The translations under genes and the position numbers were made by a program. Positions 34,913 to 43,993 of a DNA stretch of 64,000 bases are shown one piece after another (position 1 is the first letter of the stretch; the number at the start of each line of letters is the position of its first letter). Where the stretch lies: assembly GCA_963777725.1 (NCBI GenBank), contig CAVZRR010000009.1, positions 22,679 through 86,678 of the forward strand, in the 5' to 3' direction. Under the pieces are notes generated by a model. It had not been told where the DNA came from. It saw nothing but the letters and a program-made list of their open reading frames with translations, and searched no databases. This stretch comes from RPQJ01 sp963777725. Lineage in GTDB: Bacteria > Pseudomonadota > Gammaproteobacteria > Steroidobacterales > Steroidobacteraceae.

Positions 34913-35566
34913 ATGATCGACGTCAATTCCGCTCGCCGCCAGATGATCGAGCAGCAGGTCCGCGCGTGGGACGTGCTCGATCTCGCCGTGCTCGAAGCGA
35001 TGACGCGCGTGCCGCGCGAAGAGTTCGCGCCCGCGCCGTATCGAAACCTCGCCTTCGCCGACATGAACGTGCCGCTCGGGCACGGGCAGCACATGCTTTC
35101 GCCGAAGCTCGAGGGCCGGATCCTGCAGGCCCTCGAGATCCAGCCCGGCGACCGAGTCCTCGAGATCGGCACCGGCAGCGGGTATTTCGCCGCGTGCCTC
35201 GGCGCGCTCGCCCAGACGGTGCACTCGGTCGAGATCCACGCCGATCTCGCCGCTGCGGCACGCACCAGCCTGCTGCGCACGCGCGCGCTGAACGTCACGG
35301 TGGAAACGGCGGACGCGTTCACGCGCACCGATGCCGATGTCTACGACGTCATCGCGCTGACGGGCGCGCTGCCCGTCTACGATCCCCGGTTCGAGCGGAT
35401 GCTGGCCGAGGGCGGACGGCTGTTCGTCGTCGTCGGTGAGCGCCCCGTCATGGAGGCCCGGCGGATCACGCGCACCGGCCCCGACGACTGGTTGCGGGAA
35501 GGCCTGTTCGAGACGTCGATCGAGCCGTTGCTCCATGCCGCGGAACCGCCGCGGTTCGTGTTCTGA
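34913..35566 (+). CDS. Protein-L-isoaspartate O-methyltransferase family
   Basis: A 217-residue SAM-dependent methyltransferase of the PCMT family, which repairs isoaspartyl residues. N-terminal MIEQQVRAWDVLDLAVLEAM and the SAM loop VLEIGTGSGYF are clear. The usual substrate-loop motif is replaced by LGHGQHMLSPKLEGRIL. This divergent PCMT form is commonly found before tolC in gammaproteobacteria, as it is here. It diverges from the PAS-GGDEF-EAL gene. Confidence 0.88.
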   Translation: MIDVNSARRQMIEQQVRAWDVLDLAVLEAMTRVPREEFAPAPYRNLAFADMNVPLGHGQHMLSPKLEGRILQALEIQPGDRVLEIGTGSGYFAACLGALAQTVHSVEIHADLAAAARTSLLRTRALNVTVETADAFTRTDADVYDVIALTGALPVYDPRFERMLAEGGRLFVVVGERPVMEARRITRTGPDDWLREGLFETSIEPLLHAAEPPRFVF

Positions 35567-35611
35567 CGCGGATCCGTCCAGCGGGGGACTAGCCAGTACC
35601 GCGCCAAGTGA

Positions 35612-35617
35612 TATAGT
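35612..35617 (+). promoter_or_regulatory. Possible -10 element for tolC
   Basis: TATAGT lies 55 bases before the tolC ATG in the 105-base gap after the methyltransferase gene. No convincing -35 is present at 17 bases. Weak evidence. Confidence 0.3.
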
Positions 35618-35671
35618 CTAGTACAACACCAGTTGACCTCAGGGGCGACCGCGTCGCCATAGGGTAAGTGC

Positions 35672-37147
35672 ATGCGTAAAAAATCGTTCCTGCTCGCTTG
35701 CGGTGTGGCCGCGGCCCTCTGCGGGCCACTCGCCCAGTCCGAGAACCTGCTCGACGTCTACCAGGCCGCGGTCAAGAGCGACCCGCTGATCCGCGAGGCC
35801 GAAGCCCGCCGGCTCGCCGCGCTCGAAGCGAAGCCCCAGGCGCGCGCGCTGCTGCTGCCGCAGGTTGCCCTGAACGGCCAGGCCTACACGGCCGAATCCG
35901 ACAGCGAATCCTATTTCCCGCAGGTCAACACGACGACCGGCGAGGTCGTTTCGGTCGGCAACCGCAACGAGACGGACACCGACCAGTACTGGGATTACAC
36001 GGCGCGGCTGACGCAGACCATCTTCCGCTGGGACCAGTGGCAGACGCTGAAGCGCGCCGACTCCGAGGTCGCGCTGGCCGAGGCCAATTACCGCGCCGCG
36101 CAGCAGGACCTGATGGTGCGCGCGTCGCAGCGCTACTTCGACGTGCTCGCCGCCGAGGACACGCTGGCCGCGGCCGAAGCGACGCTGCAGGCGTTCAGCC
36201 GCCAGCTAGAGCAGTCCGAGAAGCGCTTCGAGGTCGGCCTGATCGCGATCACCGACGTGCAGGAATCACGCGCCGCCTACGACAGCGCGACGGCGGGCGT
36301 GATCGCGGCGAAGCGGGCCCTGGCGAGCAGCCAGGAACTGCTGCGCGAGCTCACGGGCGAAACCTACGCGTCGCTGGTCAAGCCCGCCGACGACATGCCG
36401 CTCAACCAGCCGCAACCCGCCGACCCGCAAGTCTGGGTAGACCAGGCGCTCGAGCAGAACCTCGACGTGATTGCCGGGCGCCTCGGCGTCGAGGTCGCCA
36501 AGAGCGACGTCAAGATCGCGCAGTCCGGCCACATGCCGACGCTGGACCTGTTCGCGCAGCGCACCGAGAACGATCGCGAAGCGGATCAGATCAACACGCG
36601 GATCGACCGCTCCGGCGACCCGAACAATCCGCCGCCGGTGCCGGTCGCCGGCATCGCCGATTCAAACCGGACGGACGACGTGATCGGCGTGCAGGTCAAC
36701 ATTCCCATTTTCGCCGGCGGCGGCACGCAGTCGCGCGTGCGCCAGCAGGTGTACCTGCACCGCGCGGCGCGAGAGAAGCTCGACGGGGCCATGCGCGGCG
36801 CGGAACGCGAGACGCGCGACGCCTACCTCGGCGTGATCGCCGAGAAGGCGCGGGTCGTGGCCCTGCAGCAGTCCGTGAAGTCGAACCTGACGGCGCTCGA
36901 GGCGACCGAGGCCGGCTTCGAGGTCGGCACCCGCACGACCGTGGACGTGCTCGACGCCCGGCGCCGACTGTTCGAGGCGCAGCGTGATTACGCGCGCAGC
37001 CGCTACGACTACCTGATCAACCTGGTGCGGCTGAAGTCGGCGTCCGGCGTGCTCGCACCCGTGGATCTCGCGTCGATCAATGCGTTCCTGACGACGCCGA
37101 CGGCGCTGCCGCCGTCGCAGCCGCCCTCGCCGCCTCCGGCGGGCTGA
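35672..37147 (+). CDS. tolC: TolC family outer membrane efflux channel
   Basis: A 491-residue outer membrane protein with a signal peptide (residues 1-23, ending AQS) and the paired coiled-coil repeats of TolC. The start ENLLDVYQAAVKSDPLIREA is the canonical beginning of the mature protein, and RSRYDYLINLVRLKSASGVL the end of the second repeat. It forms the trimeric exit duct for type I secretion and RND efflux. Its gene neighbours, PCMT before and waaA after (convergent), match the arrangement in pseudomonads and xanthomonads. The C-terminus is a Pro-rich tail whose last 71 bases overlap waaA. Confidence 0.93.
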   Translation: MRKKSFLLACGVAAALCGPLAQSENLLDVYQAAVKSDPLIREAEARRLAALEAKPQARALLLPQVALNGQAYTAESDSESYFPQVNTTTGEVVSVGNRNETDTDQYWDYTARLTQTIFRWDQWQTLKRADSEVALAEANYRAAQQDLMVRASQRYFDVLAAEDTLAAAEATLQAFSRQLEQSEKRFEVGLIAITDVQESRAAYDSATAGVIAAKRALASSQELLRELTGETYASLVKPADDMPLNQPQPADPQVWVDQALEQNLDVIAGRLGVEVAKSDVKIAQSGHMPTLDLFAQRTENDREADQINTRIDRSGDPNNPPPVPVAGIADSNRTDDVIGVQVNIPIFAGGGTQSRVRQQVYLHRAAREKLDGAMRGAERETRDAYLGVIAEKARVVALQQSVKSNLTALEATEAGFEVGTRTTVDVLDARRRLFEAQRDYARSRYDYLINLVRLKSASGVLAPVDLASINAFLTTPTALPPSQPPSPPPAG

Positions 37148-38402
37148 GCAGCGGCGCAACCATCGCGACGAGCCGTTGCACCGCGCCCCGGCTCTGCGCG
37201 ACCGCCTGCTGTCCCAGCGCGCCCTCGGCGCGTGCCCGCGCCGGGTCGTCAAAACTTTCGCCCACCCGCTGCGCCAGCTCTTCCTTGCTGCGCACGATGC
37301 GCAGCGCGCCGCATTCCTGCAGCAGCTCCGCGACGTCCTGCGCGTTGTGCGTATGCGGCCCCGACAGCATCGGCAAGCCGAGCACCGCGGGCTCCAGCAG
37401 GTTGTGCCCGCCCACTGGCACCAGGCTACCGGCGACGAATGCGACGTCGGCGGCGGCGTAGAACATCTGCAGTTCGCCGAGCGTGTCGACCAGGAACACC
37501 GCTTGGTTCGCGCCCGGGAGCGCCCCTGAACTGCGCTGCGCGAACGCCTGCCCCCGCTTGCGCAGCAGCGCGCGCACCGACTCGAAGCGCTGCGGATGGC
37601 GCGGCACGAGAATCAGCAGCGCGCCGGGATGCCGCTCGAGGACCCGCGCGTGCGCGGCCAGCGCGGCCTCCTCCTCGCCTTCGTGCGTGCTGCCCGCAAT
37701 CCAGACCGGTCGCCCCGGACCGCACTGTTCGCGAAACGCGCGACCCGCCGCGATCGACGCCGCCGGGATCTCCATGTCGAACTTGACGTTGCCGGTGACG
37801 CGGACACGTTCTGGCGCGGCGCCGATGGCCTTGAAGCGCTCGGCGTCCGCGGCGGTCTGCGCGCCGATCAGGATGCCGTGCGACAGCGTCTCCTTGAACA
37901 GCGACGCCATCAGTCGATACCGATCGACCGAGCGGGTCGAGACGCGCGCGCTCGCGAGGACGAGCGGGATGTGCCGTCGGCCGAGCTCGTGGTACAGCGT
38001 CGGCCAGATCTCCGTCTCGAGGATGATCGCCACCCGCGGCTGCAGACGGTCGAGGAACCGGCGCACCGAACCCGGCAGGTCGTACGGCAGGTAGCAATGC
38101 CCCACCGACTCGCCGAAGAAACTGCGCACCCGTTGCGCGCCGGTCGGCGTGACCGTCGAGACGACGACCGGGACCTCCGGGAATTCCCGCCGCAACGACT
38201 GGATCAGGCCGACCGCCGCCTGCACCTCGCCGACCGAGACTGCGTGGATCCACAAGCAGCCCGGCACCGCCTGCGGCTTCACGAGCCCGAGCCGCTGGCG
38301 CAGTCGGCCGCGGTACTCGGGCACCCGAAACGACTTCCATCCCTCCATCGCGATCACGACGGGCGCGAGCAGGTAGGTCAGCAGCACGTAGAGCAATCGC
38401 AT
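37077..38402 (-). CDS. waaA: 3-deoxy-D-manno-octulosonic acid (Kdo) transferase
   Basis: A 441-residue membrane-anchored GT30 enzyme that adds Kdo to lipid IVA on the cytoplasmic face. An N-terminal anchor (LLYVLLTYLLAPVVIAMEGW) is followed by LWIHAVSVGEVQAA, the ETEIWP motif and the C-terminal sugar-nucleotide site GGHNLLEPAVLG. The ATG at 38402 overlaps the Kdo kinase stop by one base, so both are on one mRNA. It is a typical length for the family. Confidence 0.95.
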   Translation of the reverse strand: MRLLYVLLTYLLAPVVIAMEGWKSFRVPEYRGRLRQRLGLVKPQAVPGCLWIHAVSVGEVQAAVGLIQSLRREFPEVPVVVSTVTPTGAQRVRSFFGESVGHCYLPYDLPGSVRRFLDRLQPRVAIILETEIWPTLYHELGRRHIPLVLASARVSTRSVDRYRLMASLFKETLSHGILIGAQTAADAERFKAIGAAPERVRVTGNVKFDMEIPAASIAAGRAFREQCGPGRPVWIAGSTHEGEEEAALAAHARVLERHPGALLILVPRHPQRFESVRALLRKRGQAFAQRSSGALPGANQAVFLVDTLGELQMFYAAADVAFVAGSLVPVGGHNLLEPAVLGLPMLSGPHTHNAQDVAELLQECGALRIVRSKEELAQRVGESFDDPARARAEGALGQQAVAQSRGAVQRLVAMVAPLLSPPEAARAAATAAAPSASSGTH

Positions 38403-39124
38403 CAGGCGTCCTTCACGCCGCGCAGCAGGTGCTGCCACGCGGCATCGTCGAAGCGACCGGCCGGCAGGCCGGTGGTGACCTTGCGCAGCGAACGCTGCAG
38501 CCGCTCGAGCACCGCCTGCTCCCAGTCGCCACGCGGCCGCTGGCGGCCGCGATCGAAATCGAGCACGTAGACCGAGCCGTCGTCCCCGAGCAGCAGGTTG
38601 TGCGCGTTGAGATCGGCGTGGTGCACGCCGTGCGCGTGCAGCCGACCCACACACGCGCCTACGGCGCGCCACGTCACGGCATCGAGGGGACCGTCGGCCA
38701 GCGCGTGCGCGAGCGTGCGGCGCGTCGGCAATTCCGTGGTGACCAGGTCGGCGCGATAGAAGAGCCCATCGCGTTCGTAGCGCGCGGCGACCGGCGCCGG
38801 CACGGGCAATCCGGCCGCCCGCAGCTCTCGCAGCAGCCGCCATTCGCGAAACGCGCGCGTGCGACTCGCGCCGGTCCACAGGTAACGATCGCCGAGCAGC
38901 CGCGCGACGAGTCCACCGCGGCGGTAGTGGCGCAGCACCCAGCGTCGCTCGCCGTCCTGAACGAAGGCGACCGTGCCGCGACCGCCGGCGGTTTCCTGCA
39001 ACGAGCCCGCGGCGCGCCAGTGTCCGTGCGCGAAGATCCGCTCGTCCGGCTGGTCGCAGCGCGAGGCATCGTATAGCATCGCGCCGCGCGCGGTCGGGGC
39101 GACGATTTCCGGGCCTGCGCTCAC
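38402..39124 (-). CDS. kdkA: 3-deoxy-D-manno-octulosonic acid kinase
   Basis: A 240-residue kinase of the KdkA/RfaP group that phosphorylates Kdo of the lipopolysaccharide core. The kinase-like catalytic loop is HHADLNAHNLLL and the metal-binding motif VLDFDRG. The start AMLYDASRCDQ resembles other KdkA proteins. I chose the GTG at 39124, which has AGGAG about eleven bases upstream; the frame is open further but without homologous sequence. It precedes and overlaps waaA. Confidence 0.88.
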   Translation of the reverse strand: MSAGPEIVAPTARGAMLYDASRCDQPDERIFAHGHWRAAGSLQETAGGRGTVAFVQDGERRWVLRHYRRGGLVARLLGDRYLWTGASRTRAFREWRLLRELRAAGLPVPAPVAARYERDGLFYRADLVTTELPTRRTLAHALADGPLDAVTWRAVGACVGRLHAHGVHHADLNAHNLLLGDDGSVYVLDFDRGRQRPRGDWEQAVLERLQRSLRKVTTGLPAGRFDDAAWQHLLRGVKDA

Positions 39125-39200
39125 GCTGCTCGAGACTCCTGGCGGGCTTGCACGGACGGATTGTTCACCATCGGACTGCCGCTGCCTACCGCTCCCGCCC

Positions 39201-40283
39201 ATGTCACCCGATTTTTCCAGCACTCCACCCCGGCGCATCTGCGTGCTGCGGCTGTCGGCGCTCGGCGACGTCTGCCACGCGCTGCCGGTGGTGCGCACGC
39301 TGCAGGACGCATGGCCCGGCGCGGAGATCACGTGGATCATCGGCAAGCTCGAGCACAAGCTGCTCGGCCACCTGCCGGGCATCGAGTTCGTCGTGTTCGA
39401 CAAGAAGGCCGGCCGCGCAGCGTACGCCGACCTGCGCCGGCGGATGGCCGGCCGCCGCTACGACGTGCTGCTGCACATGCAGCTCGCCTTGCGCGCCAGC
39501 ATCGCAGCCTTGCGGGTTCCGGCCGACGTCAAGGTCGGCTTCGACCGGGCGCGCGCCCGCGAGCTGCAGTGGCTGTTCACCAACGCGAAGATCGCACCGC
39601 GCGAACGCGAGCACGTGCTCGACAGCCTGTTCGGCTTCGCCGAGCGACTCGGGCTGCGCCAACGCTCGATGCGCTGGGATATTCCGCTGCCCGAGGGGGC
39701 GCTCGAGTACGCACGACGCGCGATTCCGGACGGCCAGCCGGCGCTGGTCATCAGCCCCTGCTCCAGCCACGCGCTGCGCAACTGGAGCCCCGAGCGGTAC
39801 GCGGCCGTGGCCGATCACGCATCGGCGCGGCACGGACTGCGGGTGCTGCTGTGCGGCGGGCGCAGCGCGCTCGAGCTGGAGTACGGCGAGCGCATCGCCG
39901 CGCTGGCGAAAACTCCCGTGGTGAATCTCGTCGGCCAGGACACCTTGCTCGAGTTCCTGGCGACGCTGCAGCGCGCAAAGGCGCTGCTCTCGCCGGATTC
40001 CGGCCCGGCCCACATGGCCACCACCGTCGGCACCCCGGTCATCGGCCTGTATGCCGCGACCAACCCGGCTCGCACCGGACCCTACTACAGCCGCGCCTGG
40101 TGCGTGGACCGCTACGAAGCCGCGGCGTTGCAGTTCCGCGGGCGCCCCGCCGTCGAGCTGCCGTGGACCGAGAAGATCGAGGAGCCGGGCGTCATGGACC
40201 TGATCACCGTGGATGCCGTCGTGGAGCGCCTCGACGCGCTGCTCCAGGCGCCGGCTGACGCCCGACCCGGCGCTGGGCGATAA
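39201..40283 (+). CDS. Glycosyltransferase family 9 (ADP-heptose:LPS heptosyltransferase-like)
   Basis: A 360-residue GT9 enzyme. N-terminal RRICVLRLSALGDVCHALPV and C-terminal SPDSGPAHMATTVGTPVIGL are diagnostic. It probably transfers L-glycero-D-manno-heptose to Kdo or to the first heptose; sequence alone does not separate WaaC from WaaF. It is divergent from kdkA-waaA, which gives a small LPS inner-core cluster. The next gene begins within its stop codon. Confidence 0.9.
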   Translation: MSPDFSSTPPRRICVLRLSALGDVCHALPVVRTLQDAWPGAEITWIIGKLEHKLLGHLPGIEFVVFDKKAGRAAYADLRRRMAGRRYDVLLHMQLALRASIAALRVPADVKVGFDRARARELQWLFTNAKIAPREREHVLDSLFGFAERLGLRQRSMRWDIPLPEGALEYARRAIPDGQPALVISPCSSHALRNWSPERYAAVADHASARHGLRVLLCGGRSALELEYGERIAALAKTPVVNLVGQDTLLEFLATLQRAKALLSPDSGPAHMATTVGTPVIGLYAATNPARTGPYYSRAWCVDRYEAAALQFRGRPAVELPWTEKIEEPGVMDLITVDAVVERLDALLQAPADARPGAGR

Positions 40284-40519
40284 TGCGGGCCCGGCCTCCA
40301 GCGAGAATTCCAACCGTGACGGCAGCACGCAGCGAAAAGCTCATCCAGCCGAACGCCAAGAACCACTACGAGGTGACGGAGGCCGACCTGCCGTTGTCCT
40401 GCCCCATGCCCGGCATGCAGTTGTGGAACAGTCACCCGCGCGTGTACCTGCCCGTGGAGAAGACTGGGTGGGCGAAGTGCCCGTATTGCAGTGCGGAATA
40501 CGTGCTCAAGAGGGGATAG
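40283..40519 (+). CDS. Zinc-finger (zf-CHCC) domain protein
   Basis: A 78-residue protein with the zf-CHCC pattern: Cys in LPLSCPMPG, His in NSHPRVYLP and the pair CPYC. The domain is related to the NDUFS6 subunit of complex I, but bacterial stand-alone forms are uncharacterised. The ATG at 40283 overlaps the previous TAA; a GTG at 40316 would give a shorter 67-residue form that starts nearer the conserved part. The C-terminal KRG-stop is encoded by the first unit of a tandem repeat (see 40510-40646). Confidence 0.82.
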   Translation: MRARPPARIPTVTAARSEKLIQPNAKNHYEVTEADLPLSCPMPGMQLWNSHPRVYLPVEKTGWAKCPYCSAEYVLKRG

Positions 40520-40646
40520 GGGATAGGGGATAGGGGATCGTAGATCGGTTGTGGCATCAGGGGTCAGTGGCACTGCGTCTACAGCGACGCGGAAGGCTCA
40601 GCAGCCGCCCTCCGACTATCCCCTATCCCCCATCCCCTATCCCCTC
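40510..40646. repeat. Inverted arrays of a GGGGATA heptamer across a convergent gene end
   Basis: Left array at 40510-40540 (four GGGGAT units) and right array at 40617-40646 (the reverse complement, four units, one with CAT for TAT) are about 76 bases apart. Each array supplies the last codons and TAG of the gene running into it: AAGAGGGGATAG ends both the zinc-finger gene and the DUF6165 gene. The G-runs could also form a quadruplex. Confidence 0.85.
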
Positions 40647-41038
40647 TTCCCATAGTCCGCATAGCTTTTCTCTTCCACCAGCGTCGAGCCCAGCCGCAGG
40701 TTGATCTGCTTCTTGATCGCGGCGCGCTCGTCGTTGGTCACGTAGACGGCGCGCGCGAGCTCGATGAACTCGGCGTCGAAACGGCCGTCGCGCTCCTGGT
40801 CGCGGATCCGGTCCTCGATGTCCCAGAGCTTGCCATTGACTTCGCGCAGGCCGGCCCACTCGGCGCTGATGTCGGTCGCTGAATAGGCCGAAGCCTTCCA
40901 GGTCTCGGTCAGCAGCGAGAGTTCGGTGCGCACGTTGTGCAGCTTGGCCGCATCGGTCATGCGCTGCGACTTGATCTCGAGGATCGTGATCTTGTCGATC
41001 AGTTCACCCGGAGAAATGGGCACGAGCAATTCGGCCAT
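40637..41038 (-). CDS. DUF6165 family protein
   Basis: A 133-residue protein starting LLVPISPGELIDKITILEIK, which is the hallmark of DUF6165. The rest is helical and charged. Function unknown; some members lie in LPS or glycosyltransferase clusters, as here. The ATG is at 41038. The final KRG codons and stop lie in the right-hand heptamer array. It lies 32 bases downstream of glnE on the same strand. Confidence 0.88.
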   Translation of the reverse strand: MAELLVPISPGELIDKITILEIKSQRMTDAAKLHNVRTELSLLTETWKASAYSATDISAEWAGLREVNGKLWDIEDRIRDQERDGRFDAEFIELARAVYVTNDERAAIKKQINLRLGSTLVEEKSYADYGKRG

Positions 41039-41070
41039 GGGAACCTCGGTTCGCGGAGCAACACGGCACG

Positions 41071-43986
41071 CTACCCTTTTCCGGGATTGCGGAAAAGGGC
41101 TGGCGACTTCCCCATCACCTGATCCCAGATCGCGCTGACGGCCGCGCGGGTCTCGGCGAACTCCGTGGCCGGCACCACGGTCTCGGCCGCCTCCAGCGAC
41201 AGGTGGTGCATGCGCTGCCGGTAGGCTCGATAGGCGCCGGTCAGCACGTCCACGGTCTGCTGCGAAACCAGGTCGATCGACGCGAGGCTTTCGAGCTGGC
41301 GGATGTTGTCCGAGTACGTGACCAGCTCCGCATGGCGCTCGGACCAGAGCAGCGTCCAGTACTGCGCGAGGAACTCGATGTCGGTGATGCCGCCGGCGTC
41401 CTGCTTGAGGTCGAACTGGTCTGGGCCGGACCGTGACAACTCGGCACGCATCCGCTCGCGCATTGCGCGGACGTCTTCGCGCAGCGTGTCGCGGCGCACG
41501 GCAAAGCGCAGGATGTCGCGGCGCAGCGCCTCGAAGCGCTCGCGCAGCGCGGGCGCGCCGGCCACGGACCGCGCCCGCAGCAGCGCCTGGTGCTCCCAGG
41601 TCCACGCATCGCTGCGCTGGTAGTCGCCGAAGCCCTCGATGCTCTGCACCAGCAGCCCGCCTTTCCCGCTCGGCCGCAGCCGCGTGTCCACCTCGTAGAG
41701 TCGGCCCGCGTTCGAGTGCACCGTCAGCACGTGCACGAGCCGCTGCACCAGGCGCAGGAAGAAAACGCCGTTGTCGACGATCCGCGGACCCGTCGTCTGC
41801 TGGAATTCCCCGGCCGAGTCGTGCAGGAAGACGAGGTCGAGGTCGGACCCGTAGCCGAGCTCGATGCCGCCGAACTTGCCGTAAGCCACGACGATCAGCC
41901 CGGCGTCGTGCAGGTTCGCCTCGTCCGGTCCACAGCGAGGCACGCCGTGACGCCCGACGACTGGATCCCACGAAAGAGACAGCGCCTCGGCCACGATCAT
42001 TTCCGCGATGTCGGTCAGCCGGTCGCTCACCTTCATCAGCGGCAAGCGGCCCGTGAGGTCCGGCACGGCGACCCGGAACACCGCTGCGCGCTGGAACTCG
42101 CGCAGCAGGTCCACCTGTCGCTCCGGGTCGTCCGCGCCGGCCCCCGCCATGCGCGCGCGCAGGTCCTGCTCGAACTCGGCACGCGTGGGTGTGGTTTCGA
42201 ACAGGCGCTCGTCGAGCAGCTCGTCGAGCAGCAGCGGGAACGCGGCGATCTGGTCGGTCAGGAACTGCGAGTGCGCGCACAACTCCACCAGCCGCTGCCG
42301 CGCCACCGCGTTCTCGTTCAGCAGCGCGAGGTACACGGTCCGGCCGCCGATCAGCTCGATCACGTGCAGCACGCGCCCGAGCGCCTGCGCCTCGGCGTCG
42401 CCGCCGGCGACGGCCTGCAGCAGCGACGGCAGCAACGTGTGCAGGCGCCGCCGTCCGGTTTCATCGAGCCGTCGGTAGTAGGCGCTCTCCCTCAGCACGT
42501 TGATCTGCGCCAGCACCGCGTCCGCTTCGCCGATCCGTGCCTTGCGCAGCAGCTCGAGCCGCCGCGCATCGTCGATCTCGGGCTCGAGCAAGGTTTCGAG
42601 CGCCCGATCCAGGCCATCGTCTGCGCCGGGCTCCGCGGGCCCGAATATCAAAGTGCGGAAATGGCCGCTGACGCGCCGCCGGTGCCGCTCGAGCTCCGCC
42701 GCCAGCGCTGGCCAGTCCGCGGCCCCCATCGCGAGCGCGAGACGCGTGCGCCCGGTGTCGTCGCGCGGCAGGTCGTGCGTCTGCTCGTCGTTGCGCTGCT
42801 GCAGTCGATTCTCGACCCGGCGCAGGAACCGGTATGACTCGCCGAGCTCGACGACGGCTTCCGGCGACAGCAGCTTGTGGCCGGCCAGCAGCGGCAGCGC
42901 CTGAAGCAGGCTGCGCGTCTGCAGCGCGGGCTTGCCACCGCCGCGAATCAGCTGGAACGCCTGCACGATGAACTCGATCTCGCGAATCCCGCCGGGCCCG
43001 AGCTTGACGTTGTCGCGCAACTCGCGGCGCTCGACCTCGCGCGCGATCAGGTCCTTCATCTCGCGCAGCGATTCGAACACGCTGAAGTCGAGGTAGCGCC
43101 GGTACACGAACGGCCGCAGCACGTTGCGATACAGCTCGTCGAACGATTCCGCGCCGTGCACCGGCCGCGCCTTGACGTAGGCGTAGCGCTCCCAGTCGCG
43201 GCCGTGCTGCTGCAGGTAGTCCTCGAGCGCGTCGAAGCTGACGATCGCGGGGCCCGAATCGCCGAACGGCCGCAGCCGCAGGTCAACGCGGTACACGAAG
43301 CCCTCGGCCGTGACGGACCCGAGCAGTTGCGCCACCCGGCGGCCGAGGCGCGCGAAATACTCTTCGTGCTCGAGCGGCCGCGCGCCGCCCGTCTCGCCGT
43401 GCTCGGGGAACGCAAACACGAGATCGATGTCGGACGAGAAATTCAACTCGCCGCCGCCGAGCTTGCCCATCGCCAGCACGAGAAGTTCGAGCCGCGCGCC
43501 GTCGCTGCCTTGCGGTGCGCCGTGGCGGGCCGCCATTGCGGTATCCGCGTAACGGCAGGCTGCGCGGATGCAGACGTCGGCGAGCAGCGAGAGCTCGCGC
43601 AGCACGGTATCGACATCCGCGAGTCCGGCCAGGTCGCGCCACGCGATGCGGGCCAGGTGACGCCGCCGGAAACGGCGCAGCGCGTCCATGAACGCCGCAT
43701 CGTCGGTGCTGGATGCAACGACCGCGGACTCCAGGTCGCGCTCGAAATCGGCGAGTTCCTGTGGTTCGCTCAAACGTCGCGCGGCGAACAGCCAGGGCAG
43801 CAGCTCGCGATCGCGCAGGCAGGCGTCGGCGACGAAATCGCTGCAGGCCCAGACGAGCGGCAGCGCATCAGCCGCGCCGGCCTCGCGGGGCACGTCGGCC
43901 AGGCCGCCCTGCTCGTCCAGGCGCGCCAGGCGCTCCTCGAGTGCTGGACGCAACGCGGATGGAATCGATTCCAGTGGCCAGTTCAA
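41071..43986 (-). CDS. glnE: Bifunctional glutamine synthetase adenylyltransferase/deadenylase
   Basis: A 971-residue enzyme that adenylylates glutamine synthetase when nitrogen is ample and removes AMP when it is scarce. Two nucleotidyltransferase domains are present: the N-terminal deadenylase with GGGELNFSSDIDLVF (about residues 175-190) and the C-terminal adenylylase with GGIELGYGSDLDLVFLHD (about 700-717). Length is normal. The start is a TTG at 43986 with TGAGG five bases upstream, and the first residues MNWPLESIPSALRP fit. No glnB or glnA is nearby. It follows the MFS transporter by seven bases and may be cotranscribed. Confidence 0.95.
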   Translation of the reverse strand: MNWPLESIPSALRPALEERLARLDEQGGLADVPREAGAADALPLVWACSDFVADACLRDRELLPWLFAARRLSEPQELADFERDLESAVVASSTDDAAFMDALRRFRRRHLARIAWRDLAGLADVDTVLRELSLLADVCIRAACRYADTAMAARHGAPQGSDGARLELLVLAMGKLGGGELNFSSDIDLVFAFPEHGETGGARPLEHEEYFARLGRRVAQLLGSVTAEGFVYRVDLRLRPFGDSGPAIVSFDALEDYLQQHGRDWERYAYVKARPVHGAESFDELYRNVLRPFVYRRYLDFSVFESLREMKDLIAREVERRELRDNVKLGPGGIREIEFIVQAFQLIRGGGKPALQTRSLLQALPLLAGHKLLSPEAVVELGESYRFLRRVENRLQQRNDEQTHDLPRDDTGRTRLALAMGAADWPALAAELERHRRRVSGHFRTLIFGPAEPGADDGLDRALETLLEPEIDDARRLELLRKARIGEADAVLAQINVLRESAYYRRLDETGRRRLHTLLPSLLQAVAGGDAEAQALGRVLHVIELIGGRTVYLALLNENAVARQRLVELCAHSQFLTDQIAAFPLLLDELLDERLFETTPTRAEFEQDLRARMAGAGADDPERQVDLLREFQRAAVFRVAVPDLTGRLPLMKVSDRLTDIAEMIVAEALSLSWDPVVGRHGVPRCGPDEANLHDAGLIVVAYGKFGGIELGYGSDLDLVFLHDSAGEFQQTTGPRIVDNGVFFLRLVQRLVHVLTVHSNAGRLYEVDTRLRPSGKGGLLVQSIEGFGDYQRSDAWTWEHQALLRARSVAGAPALRERFEALRRDILRFAVRRDTLREDVRAMRERMRAELSRSGPDQFDLKQDAGGITDIEFLAQYWTLLWSERHAELVTYSDNIRQLESLASIDLVSQQTVDVLTGAYRAYRQRMHHLSLEAAETVVPATEFAETRAAVSAIWDQVMGKSPALFRNPGKG

Positions 43987-43993
43987 GATCGCC

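Noticed and set aside
40510..40646. CRISPR array
   Set aside because: The repeats are contiguous heptamers without spacers, and no cas genes are present.
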